A stretch of 58,603 nucleotides of DNA. Source: CALFCX01 sp041650595. GTDB lineage: Bacteria; Margulisbacteria; WOR-1; JAKLHX01. The notes beneath the pieces were generated by a model, which was not told the origin of the DNA, made no database searches, and was given only the letters and a program-made list of their open reading frames with translations. Of this stretch, positions 1-9,093 are shown piece by piece; the first letter of the stretch is position 1; the number at the start of each line of letters is the position of its first letter. The stretch covers positions 1-58,603 of the forward strand of contig JBAZKW010000014.1 in assembly GCA_041650595.1 (NCBI GenBank), read 5' to 3'. The position numbers and the translations under genes were made by a program.

Positions 1-163
1 CGGTAAAAAGATTATCAAGAACGGGGACATAGTTTTTATGCATGAACGGCAGGCACAGAAGGATAAAGCCTACAACAATATAGGACATATATCCCATGAG
101 TACCAGCCGCACTGGATTAACGGTTCTTAATTTGTAGAGGAAACTTTTAAAATAATCTTTCAT
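1..163 (-). CDS. trkH: TrkH-family potassium transporter, N-terminal fragment (runs off the window)
   Basis: Reading leftward from an ATG at 163, about 54 codons are open to the window edge. The product begins MKDYFKSFLYKLRT, continues with a basic segment and a hydrophobic helix (residues about 18-41), and ends in LDNLF, which resembles the start of TrkH/KtrB-type membrane subunits of potassium uptake systems just before the first pore loop. A GGGAG ribosome site precedes the start. The rest of the gene is outside the window, so the assignment rests on the N-terminus only. It is probably ordinary chromosome and marks the left flank of the accessory region. Confidence 0.55.
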   Translation of the reverse strand, partial: MKDYFKSFLYKLRTVNPVRLVLMGYMSYIVVGFILLCLPFMHKNYVPVLDNLFT

Positions 164-230
164 ATCTAATTCTCCCGCCTAAAAACCGAGCAAGAACAAC
201 GTAGCGAAATCAAACGTCTGCCGCCTAATC

Positions 231-1532
231 CTATCCTAAATCAAGAACCTCTCCATCCTTCATGATTCTGACGTTTCTGAATAAGGCCGGATACTGCCCG
301 GGCTCAAATGTATGAATTGGAAGCAACGTTTTCGGATTCAACGCACTCGCAAAAGCCTTAAGATCACGCAAAGTTGCATGCCCGCTGGTATGAATCTGCT
401 TAATCACTATACCTTTGTCCCGGCAATATTCCTGGAATTTATCCGTAAGATATCCTTCCCACATAGAATATATGATCACCGAGCCATTGATCGGCTGAAT
501 ATACCTGACAACTCTGGGAAACAGAGAATTGTCTCTCAGAATCATCAGAACCTTTTCCTTGGAACGGTTAATTTCTTCCATTTCGATCTTTTTTTGATTG
601 AATAAATATAACAGTTTTTCATGCCCTGCCTCCGCTATCTTATCAGCATGAAATTTAAAAAACTTTACTCGGACATTCGGCCAGTTATACTGAGGCAAGC
701 TTTTTGTTTTCTCCCCGAGCTTATGCAAAATAAACGCCGTATACAAATCGATCACGAAAGTTGAGCCTGTTTTTCGGCACGCCTTATATGCCGAAACTAA
801 CCTGTCGATATTCTGTGAAGAAACGAAAAGAAAAGCAATGTTTTCCTTCTTTTCCAAAATATCCTTAATCCCTTGCTCAACATCTATCTCGTTTTTGTAA
901 ACCTGATCGGCCCGCCCAAGCATAGAGCCTTCCATGATAAGGCAATCGATATCCTTTGGCGGAGAAGAAACCATCTTCTTGAAAAGTGCGCTTTTACGGC
1001 CATGCCCTCTGAAATCACCCGAATAAAACACTCTTGTTTTATCATCTTCGATAAGATATGCCATTGCGTCAAAAGCTGAATGATCAACGAGAAACGGTGT
1101 AATTTTAAATCCAGACGCCTTAACCTTATTGTTATCACGTATAATGCGGGCGTTTAGTTTACCCGTTCGATGCGGTGTGAACATATCCGAAATTTCAATC
1201 ATATTTTTTGCGCCTTCACTCAAGAATATTGGGACATCTGGGTGAATGTAGCGAAGCAGTCCATAGTGATCTAGATGAGAGTGCGATATCAAAACAGCAT
1301 CAACACCCGGATCGCTACCTGCGTACAATCCATCGACAGCAGGTAATATACCTGCAACCAACAGCTGCCTGGCTGATTTCTTCTCGAGTATTTTTGAATC
1401 AAAGGGTTGGTCTTTACCGCCGAATACCAGCGGGATTCCCAAATCTGCGATTATCCGGGAATCATTCGATTGAAACTCAATACAGGTGCCGCCTATTTCT
1501 TTTGTTCCACGGTGAATTGTTAATCTCATCAT
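231..1532 (-). CDS. beta-CASP metallo-beta-lactamase (RNase J-like) nuclease
   Basis: The 433-residue protein has the metallo-beta-lactamase zinc signature HSHLDH near residue 85, a following LVDHSAF and a YSGDFRGHG segment that supply further metal ligands, and late HTSGHA and LPIHT motifs typical of beta-CASP RNases such as RNase J. Predicted activity is zinc-dependent RNA or DNA cleavage in the cytoplasm. The start ATG overlaps the stop of the upstream PD-(D/E)XK gene by 4 bases (ATGA), so the two are probably translationally coupled and act together. It is shorter than RNase J (about 550 residues), and lacks the C-terminal domain of that family. Biological role unknown. Confidence 0.8.
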   Translation of the reverse strand: MMRLTIHRGTKEIGGTCIEFQSNDSRIIADLGIPLVFGGKDQPFDSKILEKKSARQLLVAGILPAVDGLYAGSDPGVDAVLISHSHLDHYGLLRYIHPDVPIFLSEGAKNMIEISDMFTPHRTGKLNARIIRDNNKVKASGFKITPFLVDHSAFDAMAYLIEDDKTRVFYSGDFRGHGRKSALFKKMVSSPPKDIDCLIMEGSMLGRADQVYKNEIDVEQGIKDILEKKENIAFLFVSSQNIDRLVSAYKACRKTGSTFVIDLYTAFILHKLGEKTKSLPQYNWPNVRVKFFKFHADKIAEAGHEKLLYLFNQKKIEMEEINRSKEKVLMILRDNSLFPRVVRYIQPINGSVIIYSMWEGYLTDKFQEYCRDKGIVIKQIHTSGHATLRDLKAFASALNPKTLLPIHTFEPGQYPALFRNVRIMKDGEVLDLG

Positions 1533-2374
1533 CTGGCCTCACTGAGATCAATCTCATTTTTTATATGCAGGACTTTTATGGCAGGGTGGTGTGTTTTTAA
1601 CTCTCTTATGTTTTGCTTAGCCAATCCCGAATATCCGCCAACAACCACGACCCCTAATACATCTTTATCAATACTTATTTTAAGGCTCTCCGGCAACAAA
1701 CCAAGCTCCTGCTTCTGAAGAGCATTCTTTTCATAACATTCTTTGTATTCCTGAAAGTTTTTCGCGATACGTTCCATGTATCCGTTGAGTTGAGAAAAAA
1801 CCTTGCCCTTTAATTCCGTATTATTCCCAAGCTTGACTTCAATCACGCAAAACTGATACTTGCCTGAACTATTGCGTTTAAGAGCGAGAAGATCCATCTT
1901 GGTAGAACTGTTCCTATCAACAACCTGCCGGTCAATGATTATCAAATCGTTCCTATTTGCATTATCTGTGACCAGCATTTGCTCAAAGACAATCTCTTCC
2001 TGAAACTGAACTTTTTTTACTTTTTGCCCCATGGACAGCAAATTTCTCTTACTAAAGAAAGGATGAAGCTGTTTACTCTCGAGGTAAAAAACAAAATAGT
2101 CCTTTTCCCGGGAATATTTAAATCGTTTAATCGCCGCCCCCAGACCTTCTACAAATTTATGGTGTATTTTAATCTCATACAACTTCTTTGATCTACGGTA
2201 AGACACCTTGCCAAGACTGTTGCCTTTATAATAGAGATTCATGTAATTGTCGCGAATCTCTAGCCCGTATTCGAAGCCTGACTGCTTAATCCGATCTACC
2301 AGAAAACTGAAATCTCTTTTTACGACTGAGAAAGTTTCCTGTGATAAATACCTGCTTATGATTTTTTTCTTCAT
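1529..2374 (-). CDS. PD-(D/E)XK nuclease-like protein, partner of the beta-CASP gene
   Basis: The 281-residue protein has a central MDLLALK strand followed by FCVIEVKLGN (roughly residues 155-182), the D...ExK arrangement of PD-(D/E)XK restriction-like nucleases. The N-terminal half is rich in charged residues and not recognised. The C-terminus has a hydrophobic VLGVVVVGGYSG strand. The gene is the first of a two-gene unit, overlapping the metallo-beta-lactamase gene by 4 bases, with a promoter-like sequence just upstream. The fold assignment comes from the motif only; the family is not named. A nuclease role in defence is an inference from context. Confidence 0.65.
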   Translation of the reverse strand: MKKKIISRYLSQETFSVVKRDFSFLVDRIKQSGFEYGLEIRDNYMNLYYKGNSLGKVSYRRSKKLYEIKIHHKFVEGLGAAIKRFKYSREKDYFVFYLESKQLHPFFSKRNLLSMGQKVKKVQFQEEIVFEQMLVTDNANRNDLIIIDRQVVDRNSSTKMDLLALKRNSSGKYQFCVIEVKLGNNTELKGKVFSQLNGYMERIAKNFQEYKECYEKNALQKQELGLLPESLKISIDKDVLGVVVVGGYSGLAKQNIRELKTHHPAIKVLHIKNEIDLSEAR

Positions 2375-2399
2375 TCAGCCTCTACAAAAAATAGTTACT

Positions 2400-2428
2400 A
2401 TTACACTCTGCTAATCAATATTCATCAA
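2400..2428 (-). promoter_or_regulatory. probable sigma-70 promoter of the nuclease/beta-CASP pair
   Basis: On the minus strand TTGATG (2423-2428) and TGTAAT (2400-2405) are separated by exactly 17 bases, and the start codon at 2374 lies about 20 bases beyond the expected transcription start, after a GAGG ribosome site. Matches to consensus are 4/6 and 5/6. Confidence 0.45.
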
Positions 2429-2552
2429 TCGGGATTGAATTAAGAAGAGAGCGAGCAAATCCATCTAACCCCGGAAACAAATGTTCTCGTGTAATATTAT
2501 TTTGGCAAAAATGCCTAAAAGCCTGGTGCCAAAATTCTGATCTCCCCCCTGC
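2415..2552 (-). pseudogene. C-terminal remnant resembling an FRG-domain protein
   Basis: The gap 2375-2654 holds no intact gene. On the minus strand one frame reads SEFWHQAFRHFCQNNI, then TREHLFPGLDGFARSL, ending at TGA 2415-2417. This looks like the tail of FRG-domain proteins, which commonly end with an LFPDLDGLAR-like segment. There is no start codon and the frame is closed by a TGA upstream (about 2555-2557), so it is read as a decayed gene end. The similarity is from memory of the family. Confidence 0.4.
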
Positions 2553-2654
2553 TCATCGACTCCCCGCTGTGACTCAGAACAGTATAGTCTGAACGCCTTT
2601 TATGTATCAAAAAACTTTCGCCGATGTTCTATCTCTTAACGTGGACAACCGAAT

Positions 2655-3356
2655 CTAATCCCAGCCTATCTCACAGGCAAGATATTCCCTAATGACGATT
2701 CGAATTATTATTCCGCTATCTACAAATGCAAGATACCGATATCTTCCCTGCTGAACCGTCATCCATAAAACTAACCCAGGTTCATTTACAACCAAACGCT
2801 GAGAACTGCGGCTGCCTACTTCTGGAGATTTTAAAGATCTCGGCAATGCTTCAAATTTAACCCTCTGCCCTGGATCCATACCGAACAGCGGGATACATGT
2901 CAAACATGATGGCTCATCAAGTTGCGGCTCATTCAATTCATAGACAGCATGCCCACGTGCCAATTTCAATAATACATTTTTTATACGCGGTAATTCCGCA
3001 GAAAAAGCCAAACCATCGCCGACTTCCTTCCGCGCTTGGGCAAATCTTGAAACCAGTGCGGGCTTCCTTTGAAAAATCGAAGCAATTTTCTTGCGTTCCA
3101 CACCCATATAATCCACCGTCCCACAAACCACACACTCGATAAGACACGCAAGATATTCTTCATCAAGCGAAAAACCTTCATTGCATGACTGACAGGCAAA
3201 TACAACGGGCAAATTTTCGGGATAGGGCTCATCCAAAAAAACTTTTGAAGGAACGTGATCACGGGTTTCCGTGTTTTTCCCGCAATAACAACAAAACCCA
3301 GTTTGTCTACTATCACCCAAATTTCGAAGCTGATCCATAATTTTTTTATCGGTCAA
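2655..3356 (-). CDS. HNH-type zinc endonuclease-like protein
   Basis: The 233-residue protein opens with a zinc module: CCYCG near residue 22, then RDHVPSKVF (the His-containing HNH core), then ACQSCN and a DEEYL segment, the layout of HNH family 5 proteins. The rest has few recognisable features, although it keeps several predicted beta strands. It overlaps the upstream HNH gene by 11 bases, so the two are co-transcribed and probably coupled. Activity as a DNA nuclease is inferred; some proteins of this shape have no proven catalytic role. Confidence 0.6.
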   Translation of the reverse strand: MTDKKIMDQLRNLGDSRQTGFCCYCGKNTETRDHVPSKVFLDEPYPENLPVVFACQSCNEGFSLDEEYLACLIECVVCGTVDYMGVERKKIASIFQRKPALVSRFAQARKEVGDGLAFSAELPRIKNVLLKLARGHAVYELNEPQLDEPSCLTCIPLFGMDPGQRVKFEALPRSLKSPEVGSRSSQRLVVNEPGLVLWMTVQQGRYRYLAFVDSGIIIRIVIREYLACEIGWD

Positions 3357-4122
3357 TAAAAACAGACTTATTGTGAAATTCGATAAACTCCCGCGCCGGA
3401 AGGAACCTTTGCGGAAGCGTTATTTTCTTTCCTTCAAACATAGTAAAAAATACCGCTGTTTCAGCGTGGTGCTTCTTAAAAATTTCTGATATCCGTATCG
3501 AATAATCAACTGTAATAGTAATCAACCCCTGATCAAATGCCTTATCGTGTAATGCGTTAAGGCATAAACCGTTACATGGATTCATCCTGTTCTTTACATC
3601 AACAGACCACGGCACAATATGACTCGCGACAAGAAGTTCCGAGGCTGTGATACCAGTAATGCAACACCGGTTATTATAAGAAGCCAAAACTGTTTTACGA
3701 AAAAAAGACTGGTTAACCCTGGCCTTAACAATAATCTCCCGCTCCCTACCCTCAACCGGTAAATCTTCTACACTGACCTGTGCAACTTCCTCAACAGTAT
3801 CGTTCTTTAATTTCGCTAATATCTGTTCGCTTTGATATGCGAGATCTTCCCAATTACCTTGGAATTCATTCCAGATAGAAACCTCACTCTTGCTACCATG
3901 GCGCATTCCAGCAATATTTCTTTCCTGCAGAGCAGGATCTAATCTGGCAAAATTAGCAAGTTTAAGAGCGACTGCCGAAGCAGAACGACCAAGTGTCGGG
4001 GCCAATGCCTTAACGGCTCTGTTGCTTGCATTAATTTTTGTAAAAGGTGTCTTACAATACAGGTTAAATGCTACAATTAGTTCGTCACGACTCCAATTTT
4101 TGTTGGGCAAGTTATTCAACAA
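3346..4122 (-). CDS. HNH restriction-like endonuclease
   Basis: The 258-residue protein has an N-terminal helical region (SRDELIVAFNLYCKTPF, then GRSASAVALKLANFA) typical of a group of HNH endonucleases found in restriction islands. Its C-terminal HNH_2-like core reads CCITGI, then ASHIVPWS, then GLCLNALHDKAFDQGL, which supplies the His and Asn residues of the beta-beta-alpha metal nuclease. It overlaps the end of the receiver-domain gene by 11 bases. It is a good candidate for the DNA-cutting effector of the methyltransferase-GHKL module. Target sequence cannot be read from the protein. Confidence 0.75.
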   Translation of the reverse strand: MLNNLPNKNWSRDELIVAFNLYCKTPFTKINASNRAVKALAPTLGRSASAVALKLANFARLDPALQERNIAGMRHGSKSEVSIWNEFQGNWEDLAYQSEQILAKLKNDTVEEVAQVSVEDLPVEGREREIIVKARVNQSFFRKTVLASYNNRCCITGITASELLVASHIVPWSVDVKNRMNPCNGLCLNALHDKAFDQGLITITVDYSIRISEIFKKHHAETAVFFTMFEGKKITLPQRFLPAREFIEFHNKSVFIDR

Positions 4123-5743
4123 GTGCCACTCCTACTCTGCTTGCATGACTTGATAGCCTCGACAGGATATCTGCTAAAACTTCATTTCGAATTTTAAACC
4201 ACGTTTTCCTTCTTTTGCTAATACTCCTGGGGATATCTTCCGATTTGAGAAGACGAAAATCAAATACGCATTGATAACATTGATTATCAATTTTGAGCAG
4301 TGGCATTGTTTTATAAAATGAATCCCCTTCCTTTAAATCATTAAAATATTCTTTAGGAAACATTATCCCTGGCAATAATCGCATTTTAGATTTTAGCCAT
4401 TTTGCCTGTGCATTATCACAAGAAGGTATAACATTCATCTCAATAAATACAAAGTTTTTCAATTCATCCTTTTTAAAAGGCGCTTGATTACCATTCTTTC
4501 TGAATATTTTTGAGTCTACGTTGAAATAGTTTCCTAGCAGACTTATCTTTCTCTTGAATCCGTGTACAGACTTTTTATAGACAGCACCAGAGCATTCCTT
4601 AGCAGAAATATTAAAATCTATAAATAGTTTAGCGTTTATCTCAGGCTCAATAGACAAATAATCATCAATAATCTGTCTTATAGTGTCTTTCTCGGAATTA
4701 TTTGTCCCTCGCTTACTTAAATCATAAATTTTGTTCTTTTTTTTAGGTCCAGCTCCGGTAGGCAATACTTTTCCATCAACATACAATTGGTAATCTCCTG
4801 ACTTTACCGACCATTTGATGTCGTATTTCTTTCCATTTACTTTTCTCGAAAACGATGAAATATTCTTTCCTATTGTAATTGTTCTAAAGAAATCGTTATT
4901 TTTGTAGGTTGTATTTTCTATTGCACCCAGAAATATATGATTCAGTGTTTTTAAAGCATTTCTTATCAATTCTTCATCTGCGGCTGATCCAAGTCTTTTG
5001 CCGAGTTGCGTGTGCGCCATTCGATAAATAGTAGACTTCAAATTACTTTGCCAGTATGCGTCAGAAGGATGAAGCGAAGAGAAAGATTCGACTATCTCGC
5101 CAGAGGTTTTATTAATAAAGCTCTCCCAAGCTGCAAACAGCTGCAACACATCTAATCCTTGAAGCATAGACAATAATTCATTTGAAATTTTCTTCAGCGC
5201 ATCTTTTTTAGGCGCCAAAGCTATGTCTGTTTGGTAAAATCCATTAATCGCGTTCTTGACAACATCTAAATCTTCTTTGGAAAATCGGGTTTTCAAAGAA
5301 TTGTCCAATTTTTCAATTAAATTATCCCGCCTAGACAAATCAACAAATCTCTTAAAATAAGATGACTTGCTTAATCCCAAAACAATTGCAGGCGGTTTAG
5401 TCCATGCCATTATCTCTCTTTCGAGCGTCTCTGCATTGATATCGTCCGTTTTACTCCAGACAATTAAAATATAGGGACCGTTATTTACAGGTATAATTCT
5501 ATCTAAAATCCTAAGAATATTTTGTGCGTAGGAATGTGCGTCACTCGGACCAAATAATTGTATATCGATAAAAGCTAATCTTATTTTTTGTACCGGCTTT
5601 TCAGGTAATTCAATGTCTGCTCCTGTATAGTACGTTGTAGCAATTCCCTTTTTCGAAAGAAGCTTTATAAGGGGCAAAGCTTCTCCAACTTTATCTTCGA
5701 GGATTACTACCGAACCGTCTAATGGCAATTGATACTTTTTCAT
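4112..5743 (-). CDS. receiver-domain protein of the GHKL/methyltransferase module
   Basis: Residues 1-125 look like a response-regulator receiver: VVILEDK (acidic pocket), RLAFIDIQLFG with the likely phosphoacceptor Asp near residue 59, and YILIVWSK ending in the conserved Lys. The remaining 400 residues are helical and lysine-rich and not recognised; no DNA-binding output domain is visible. The gene starts 3 bases after the dual-GHKL gene, whose C-terminus looks like a histidine kinase, so the two probably form a phosphorelay or sensor-effector pair. The following HNH gene overlaps its end. The receiver call is from motif pattern; the acidic pocket is reduced. Confidence 0.6.
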   Translation of the reverse strand: MKKYQLPLDGSVVILEDKVGEALPLIKLLSKKGIATTYYTGADIELPEKPVQKIRLAFIDIQLFGPSDAHSYAQNILRILDRIIPVNNGPYILIVWSKTDDINAETLEREIMAWTKPPAIVLGLSKSSYFKRFVDLSRRDNLIEKLDNSLKTRFSKEDLDVVKNAINGFYQTDIALAPKKDALKKISNELLSMLQGLDVLQLFAAWESFINKTSGEIVESFSSLHPSDAYWQSNLKSTIYRMAHTQLGKRLGSAADEELIRNALKTLNHIFLGAIENTTYKNNDFFRTITIGKNISSFSRKVNGKKYDIKWSVKSGDYQLYVDGKVLPTGAGPKKKNKIYDLSKRGTNNSEKDTIRQIIDDYLSIEPEINAKLFIDFNISAKECSGAVYKKSVHGFKRKISLLGNYFNVDSKIFRKNGNQAPFKKDELKNFVFIEMNVIPSCDNAQAKWLKSKMRLLPGIMFPKEYFNDLKEGDSFYKTMPLLKIDNQCYQCVFDFRLLKSEDIPRSISKRRKTWFKIRNEVLADILSRLSSHASRVGVALVE

Positions 5744-5746
5744 AAT

Positions 5747-7849
5747 CTATCTTTTAAATGCAAGTAATAATCTTGCTCCGTGTTTAAATTCGCTTGGAAG
5801 ATCATAATCACCAACTTCAGGAAAAATTAGCTCTCCCCGCTGACCATTCATAACTTCATAAGCAAGATGCAATCCAAGCCCCATACCACCCGGCTTATCG
5901 GAAATAAACGGTTTTACGGCTTCTTCCGGAGATATACTAAATCCGGGACCGTTATCAGCAATTAAAATCGAAGTATATCCCTTGTGCTCTTCGGTAATAT
6001 CTATAATAATTTTTTTGCTTTTTATGTTTGCATAATTTTGCCACCATATCGAATTATCGATCAAATTTATAATCGTACTAATTATCAAATTAGGAGCACA
6101 CTTAACCACCGCATTTATTTTTGACCGCTTCTTATAGCTTTTGATTATTTCAATTTTATGCGCTTTTATTCGAAACTGAATATTTGATAACGCCTGGTCT
6201 ATAATCTCGATTAAATCCTCTTTCGATTTTGTGCTTTGCTTTATTACGCCAGCATAGTCACTAACTGTCTTATGTAATATTTTTACCAGCGAAACAATAT
6301 GCTTATGCGAAGGGATCTCGTCAACTGCCGCCAGCAATTCATCTATGATTTTACTGACTTCATGTATCACGATTCCAAGGCTCAACCCAGCGCTGGCACT
6401 CCTGGTATAGATCTGGTTTATCATTTTGTAGTCAGCTTCTATGTCCTTAATTGTTTTTACCAGTTCATTTCGGAATTTCCCTTTGGGAATCTCTTTTATA
6501 ATCTTATCCTGTAATATTTTAAGATTGCCCATTACCGGTTCGTCCGGTGCGGTAGGGCTAAAAAGTTTACGCACTTTTTCTTTATCCGTATTCCTTTCGG
6601 TTAATATTTTTTCTAAGGCAAAATTAACAGCAGATAAGAATTTGAAATACGCCGCGTTTTCAACAAAACCCTCCCGGTTTGTCTTTTCCTCGAGATCAGC
6701 ACTGGCTACCCGATCGAGGTATACTGCGCCGATTATTATGTTATTACTAAGGGTCTTCCCAGGCTGATTAACTCTGCGAATATCCAGCCCGAGCCAGTCA
6801 TTAGAACGCTCGCCGTAATCATATACGCGAATGCCACTACGAAATACTCTCACGCCTCCGTTTATATCCAGATACTCTTTAAAACCCTTCTTATCTGTTA
6901 ATCCAAGCGATAAAATCTTGCTTGCTCGATCGAATATTAAAATTTTAAATTTAATCACTCCAAGCTTGTGCTTCGACAAATCTATATCAACCCACTCCAT
7001 TTTCCCTGTGTCACTATTTAAAACCTGCTCGACCATTCGAACATCTCTTAACTCATGTTTTCGTCCTTGCAACTTTGACATCGTGTCCCATGGCCGAAAC
7101 TCATACTTCAAACGTTTAATAGAATTATTCTCGATAATGCATTCGCCATAGTACAAGGCGTGGTTTTTAATATCATCAAATGTCACTAATCCCGCAAGCC
7201 ACTCTTGCTTATCAAGGTTAAAATAGACTCGGAATGAATCCAGTGTTTCAAAAGGGGAACTCAAAGAATTAACAGACCTATATAACTCGCGCACAGCTTC
7301 CCGAGTCCATGCGTTTTTCAAATCTCTAATAATCACTCTCGTTCCAGTCTTTTTCCCAGTAAAATATTCCGGCGTTCCTCTCTCCCTTAAAACGACTGGA
7401 ATTTTTACCAACAAATCATCAGTATCGAAATCTTTCCAATTCATTTTAAGCATAATTTCTTTTTTATTTTCTTTTCTGCTCACAAGCTCTATCTGGAATC
7501 CAAGTTTATGAACACCAAATCGTCCAATTCCCTTTTCCCCTATTGGAATCCGATTCTTTTTATCGACCTTCTTTATGCCTTGAATAATTTTCCATTTGTA
7601 ATCAGTTCCCGGCTGCATCCAAATATTTTTAATGATGTCTGCATCCATTCCAATCCCATCATCTTCGATAACAATTTCTCCGCTTGCAGGATTATCAATA
7701 TTCTTCATAGAAACCCGCACAACTGACGCATTAGCGTCATATGAATTCTTAATAATCTCAAGCAATGCGATGCTTTCACTTCTAATCAGCTGATCCCCCA
7801 ACTGAAGCAAAAGTCTTGCCTTGGGTTCGAAACTTAATTTAGTATCCAT
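5747..7849 (-). CDS. dual GHKL ATPase: HSP90/MORC-like plus histidine-kinase-like
   Basis: The protein (about 700 residues from the chosen ATG at 7849) carries two ATP-binding domains of the GHKL class. The first has EIIKNSYDA (N box), IEDDGIGM (G1) and GEKGIGRFGVHKLG (G2) in the first 130 residues, the HSP90/MutL/MORC pattern. The second, in the last 150 residues, has NLIDNSIWW, ADNGPGF and GGMGLGLHLAYEV, the histidine-kinase pattern, preceded by SLGIVIHEVSKI, which resembles a phospho-His helix. The start at 7849 has AAGGAG upstream and overlaps the methyltransferase end by 11 bases; an in-frame ATG at 7879 has no such support. No transmembrane segment is seen, so it acts in the cytoplasm. 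The neighbours suggest a DNA-modification-linked sensor. Confidence 0.75.
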   Translation of the reverse strand: MDTKLSFEPKARLLLQLGDQLIRSESIALLEIIKNSYDANASVVRVSMKNIDNPASGEIVIEDDGIGMDADIIKNIWMQPGTDYKWKIIQGIKKVDKKNRIPIGEKGIGRFGVHKLGFQIELVSRKENKKEIMLKMNWKDFDTDDLLVKIPVVLRERGTPEYFTGKKTGTRVIIRDLKNAWTREAVRELYRSVNSLSSPFETLDSFRVYFNLDKQEWLAGLVTFDDIKNHALYYGECIIENNSIKRLKYEFRPWDTMSKLQGRKHELRDVRMVEQVLNSDTGKMEWVDIDLSKHKLGVIKFKILIFDRASKILSLGLTDKKGFKEYLDINGGVRVFRSGIRVYDYGERSNDWLGLDIRRVNQPGKTLSNNIIIGAVYLDRVASADLEEKTNREGFVENAAYFKFLSAVNFALEKILTERNTDKEKVRKLFSPTAPDEPVMGNLKILQDKIIKEIPKGKFRNELVKTIKDIEADYKMINQIYTRSASAGLSLGIVIHEVSKIIDELLAAVDEIPSHKHIVSLVKILHKTVSDYAGVIKQSTKSKEDLIEIIDQALSNIQFRIKAHKIEIIKSYKKRSKINAVVKCAPNLIISTIINLIDNSIWWQNYANIKSKKIIIDITEEHKGYTSILIADNGPGFSISPEEAVKPFISDKPGGMGLGLHLAYEVMNGQRGELIFPEVGDYDLPSEFKHGARLLLAFKR

Positions 7850-9092
7850 TTGATAATATCTCCTTAATTTTCTCCGCAATTTTCTCAGCCATCATAACAG
7901 GAACAGCATTACCAATTTGTCGAAAGACCGAGGTTCGAGATCCTTCAAAAAAGTAATCATCCGGAAATGATTGAATTCTAGCTGCCTCCCTGACAGATAA
8001 CGAACGTAATTGTTTTTTGTCAGGATGAATATAGTAATGTCCGTCCTTTGCAATATGCGCCAGAATTGTATGAGACAACTGATCTTTCGCAACCACCTTA
8101 AATCTATCCAGGAAGGATGTTATATTCTTCTGAGTTCTTTTTTCTTCTGGAATTTCGGAATTCCTAAGTCTGTGACCATTTTTCTCCAAAAGATCAATTG
8201 CAAGACCGTAAATCCATTGATCTTTTGTATTATGCGGTCTTGAAATGTGTTGAGTTACAAAGCTTCTGCCGTTTCGTATTCCTGAAGAAATAAGATACTC
8301 ACTCGCATCTTTTGTGTACTTACAAACGCGCCTCGATTCACCGGCTTTTAAGAAGGGTAGGTCAAAAAACAATTCTCCAGTACCAATTTTTTCAGTTTCT
8401 TTGTCAAAGCTTGGGTACCCAATTTTTAATCCTTTTTGCCAACCAACAAGCAATACTCTCTTACGTTTTTGTAAAACCCCAAAATCGGAAGCATCTAAGA
8501 TGTCTTCATCTACAAGATATCCTATCCGACGGAAATATTTTTTTAAGTTTTTATAATACCGGCCTTCATTCGCAGACAATAAGCCCGGAACATTTTCGAA
8601 TACAAACAAACTAGGTTGAAATTCTTTTAAAAATTTCGCATATATTTTGTACAGCAGATTGCGTGAATCATATTTCTTTCTATCCTTGTCAGCCGACCTA
8701 CCGGCAAGTGAATAGGCCTGGCAAGGAGGCCCACCTACAATAATGTCTATTTTTTTACAGCAAGATTTTTTCAATATGGAATGTATACGGGTAAATATCC
8801 CATTTATGTTGCTTTCGTTTACTTCACAGTTAATGACTGAATCGATGATTTCTTGAGGAACCGCTTTATATAATTCATCTCTTGATATCTTGCCTATCAA
8901 ATAATCGTCGTAAATATTTGATTTATTGTTTTTTTGTAAATAATAATATGCCAGCCTAGTTTTTAAAGTAAGGCATGCGTCTTTTTCCATTTCGACAAAG
9001 GCTAATGGATCGCATTTCTTTTTAAGAAATCCTTCCGCGAGCCCACCTGCTCCGGCAAATAGATCAATAAAGGTATAATTTATTTTATTCAT
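7839..9092 (-). CDS. DNA (cytosine-5) methyltransferase, first of module 2
   Basis: The 417-residue protein has the C5-cytosine methyltransferase motifs in order: FIDLFAGAGGLAEGF (motif I), GGPPCQAYSLAGR with the catalytic Cys (IV), FENVPGLL (VI), QKRKRVLLVG (VIII) and a late RQIGNAVPV (X). It transfers methyl groups from S-adenosylmethionine to cytosine C5 in a target that cannot be read from sequence; the variable region lies at about residues 215-350. The N-terminal part has an insertion of about 60 residues between motifs I and IV. A vsr gene ends 1 base before its start, and the GHKL gene overlaps its end. Confidence 0.9.
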   Translation of the reverse strand: MNKINYTFIDLFAGAGGLAEGFLKKKCDPLAFVEMEKDACLTLKTRLAYYYLQKNNKSNIYDDYLIGKISRDELYKAVPQEIIDSVINCEVNESNINGIFTRIHSILKKSCCKKIDIIVGGPPCQAYSLAGRSADKDRKKYDSRNLLYKIYAKFLKEFQPSLFVFENVPGLLSANEGRYYKNLKKYFRRIGYLVDEDILDASDFGVLQKRKRVLLVGWQKGLKIGYPSFDKETEKIGTGELFFDLPFLKAGESRRVCKYTKDASEYLISSGIRNGRSFVTQHISRPHNTKDQWIYGLAIDLLEKNGHRLRNSEIPEEKRTQKNITSFLDRFKVVAKDQLSHTILAHIAKDGHYYIHPDKKQLRSLSVREAARIQSFPDDYFFEGSRTSVFRQIGNAVPVMMAEKIAEKIKEILSNGY

Positions 9093-9093
9093 T

